From a virus: DNA of 24,965 nucleotides. Positions 24,586 through 24,965 of this stretch are shown piece after piece. Below the pieces are notes generated by a model, which was not told the origin of the DNA, searched no databases, and saw only the letters and a program-made list of their open reading frames with translations. A program made the translations under genes and the position numbers. The stretch's first letter is position 1, and the number at the start of each line of letters is the position of its first letter. The stretch is taken from IMG/VR virus record IMGVR_UViG_3300042561_000323, positions 1-24,965 of that record; one strand, written 5' to 3'.

Positions 24586-24965
24586 CACATTTCTCCAAGT
24601 GTATGAATGACTGGTTTTTCGTGTGCTAGGATGCGGTAAAGGTCTTCATTCTGTGCTGCTGATATGGGAATGAACTCCGTCTTATCATCAAACTCATCAT
24701 CACGAATTGCTTGGTTAATTACAATAGATCCTTCTTCTCCTGACCAAGAACGATGGTATGTTCTCTGAGGAATGACCAGAGCACCAGAGCTACGATTAAG
24801 ATGAACGATGTGATAAGGATACCTCCATTCAGGATTTACAAGTTCAAATGTACGAATGCCAGACAGAACACGATTGTGGTCAATCTGATGGTAATGAATG
24901 TAAAACTGCTTTGCTCCTACAATATCATCAGGAGGAGAGATAGCAGGTCCTTCATGAACTACAAG
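24585..24965 (-). CDS. Cupin-like protein, 5' end cut by the window
   Basis: The last 126 residues of a gene whose start lies beyond the right edge. The section with QFYIHYHQIDHNRVLSG, then HIVHLNRSSGALVIPQRTYHRSWS and GSIVINQAI has the strand order and His positions of an RmlC-like cupin barrel. Such folds serve as sugar-nucleotide epimerases or binding proteins; without the start the subfamily is unclear. It may act with the glycosyltransferase type of functions in the genome. Its TGA overlaps the next gene's ATG by one base. Confidence 0.6.
   Translation of the reverse strand, partial: LVVHEGPAISPPDDIVGAKQFYIHYHQIDHNRVLSGIRTFELVNPEWRYPYHIVHLNRSSGALVIPQRTYHRSWSGEEGSIVINQAIRDDEFDDKTEFIPISAAQNEDLYRILAHEKPVIHTLGEM

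Overview
The window is a piece of a T4-like cyanophage genome, most likely infecting marine Synechococcus or a close relative. The evidence is the pair of T4-type baseplate wedge genes (gp25, gp6) at the left end, two auxiliary metabolic genes typical of cyanophages (speD and a CP12-like Calvin-cycle regulator), and a long run of very small, tightly overlapping genes of the kind found in hypervariable cyanophage regions. All but one of the supported protein genes are on the minus strand. The exception is a GIY-YIG endonuclease gene near the middle.

Layout: (1) 1-5137, ordinary AT-rich phage DNA: gp6, gp25, a small protein, speD, an uncharacterised 227-aa protein, two tiny proteins, a glycosyltransferase and a small AbrB/MazE-like protein. 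(2) About 5243-8505, a strikingly GC-rich island of about a dozen small genes of unknown function. Each has its own short leader with an extended -10-like box (TACAATAC) and often a G-run/C-run hairpin. (3) 8506-11330, AT-richer again but built the same way: single small genes separated by a composite spacer made of a GTGCCA...TGGCAC hairpin lying on or next to the stop codon, a G-rich terminator hairpin and a new -10 box. It includes a gene with KxDG nucleotidyltransferase/ligase-like motifs. (4) 11267-12162, an odd AT-rich island with a 30-bp perfect palindrome, a CTCGWCGAG repeat array, a second hairpin with the same arms, and then the GIY-YIG gene. (5) 12918-17265, a dense set of small overlapping genes, several encoding membrane or exported proteins. 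(6) 17292-19560, a D12-class adenine methyltransferase, a protein with a possible PD-(D/E)XK nuclease pattern, and a zinc-metallopeptidase-like protein. (7) 19612-21621, small genes with individual promoters, including CP12. (8) 21706-24965, a long chain of overlapping small genes ending in a cupin-like gene cut by the window edge.

How it may work together: the baseplate genes belong to the late, virion-building programme, and a late-type CATAAATA box precedes gp25. speD (polyamine synthesis) and CP12 (Calvin-cycle inhibition) would redirect host metabolism. The methyltransferase would modify phage DNA. Most of the small genes are probably host-takeover or accessory functions delivered as modular cassettes with their own promoter and terminator, similar in principle to the mobile promoter/stem-loop cassettes (PeSLs) known from T4-type phages.

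The most unusual features are the stop-codon-overlapping hairpin family, the compositionally foreign GC-rich cassette island, a two-copy conserved element that may encode a tiny plus-strand peptide, and the CTCGWCGAG repeat island beside the GIY-YIG gene. All calls come from reading the sequence. No homology search was run.
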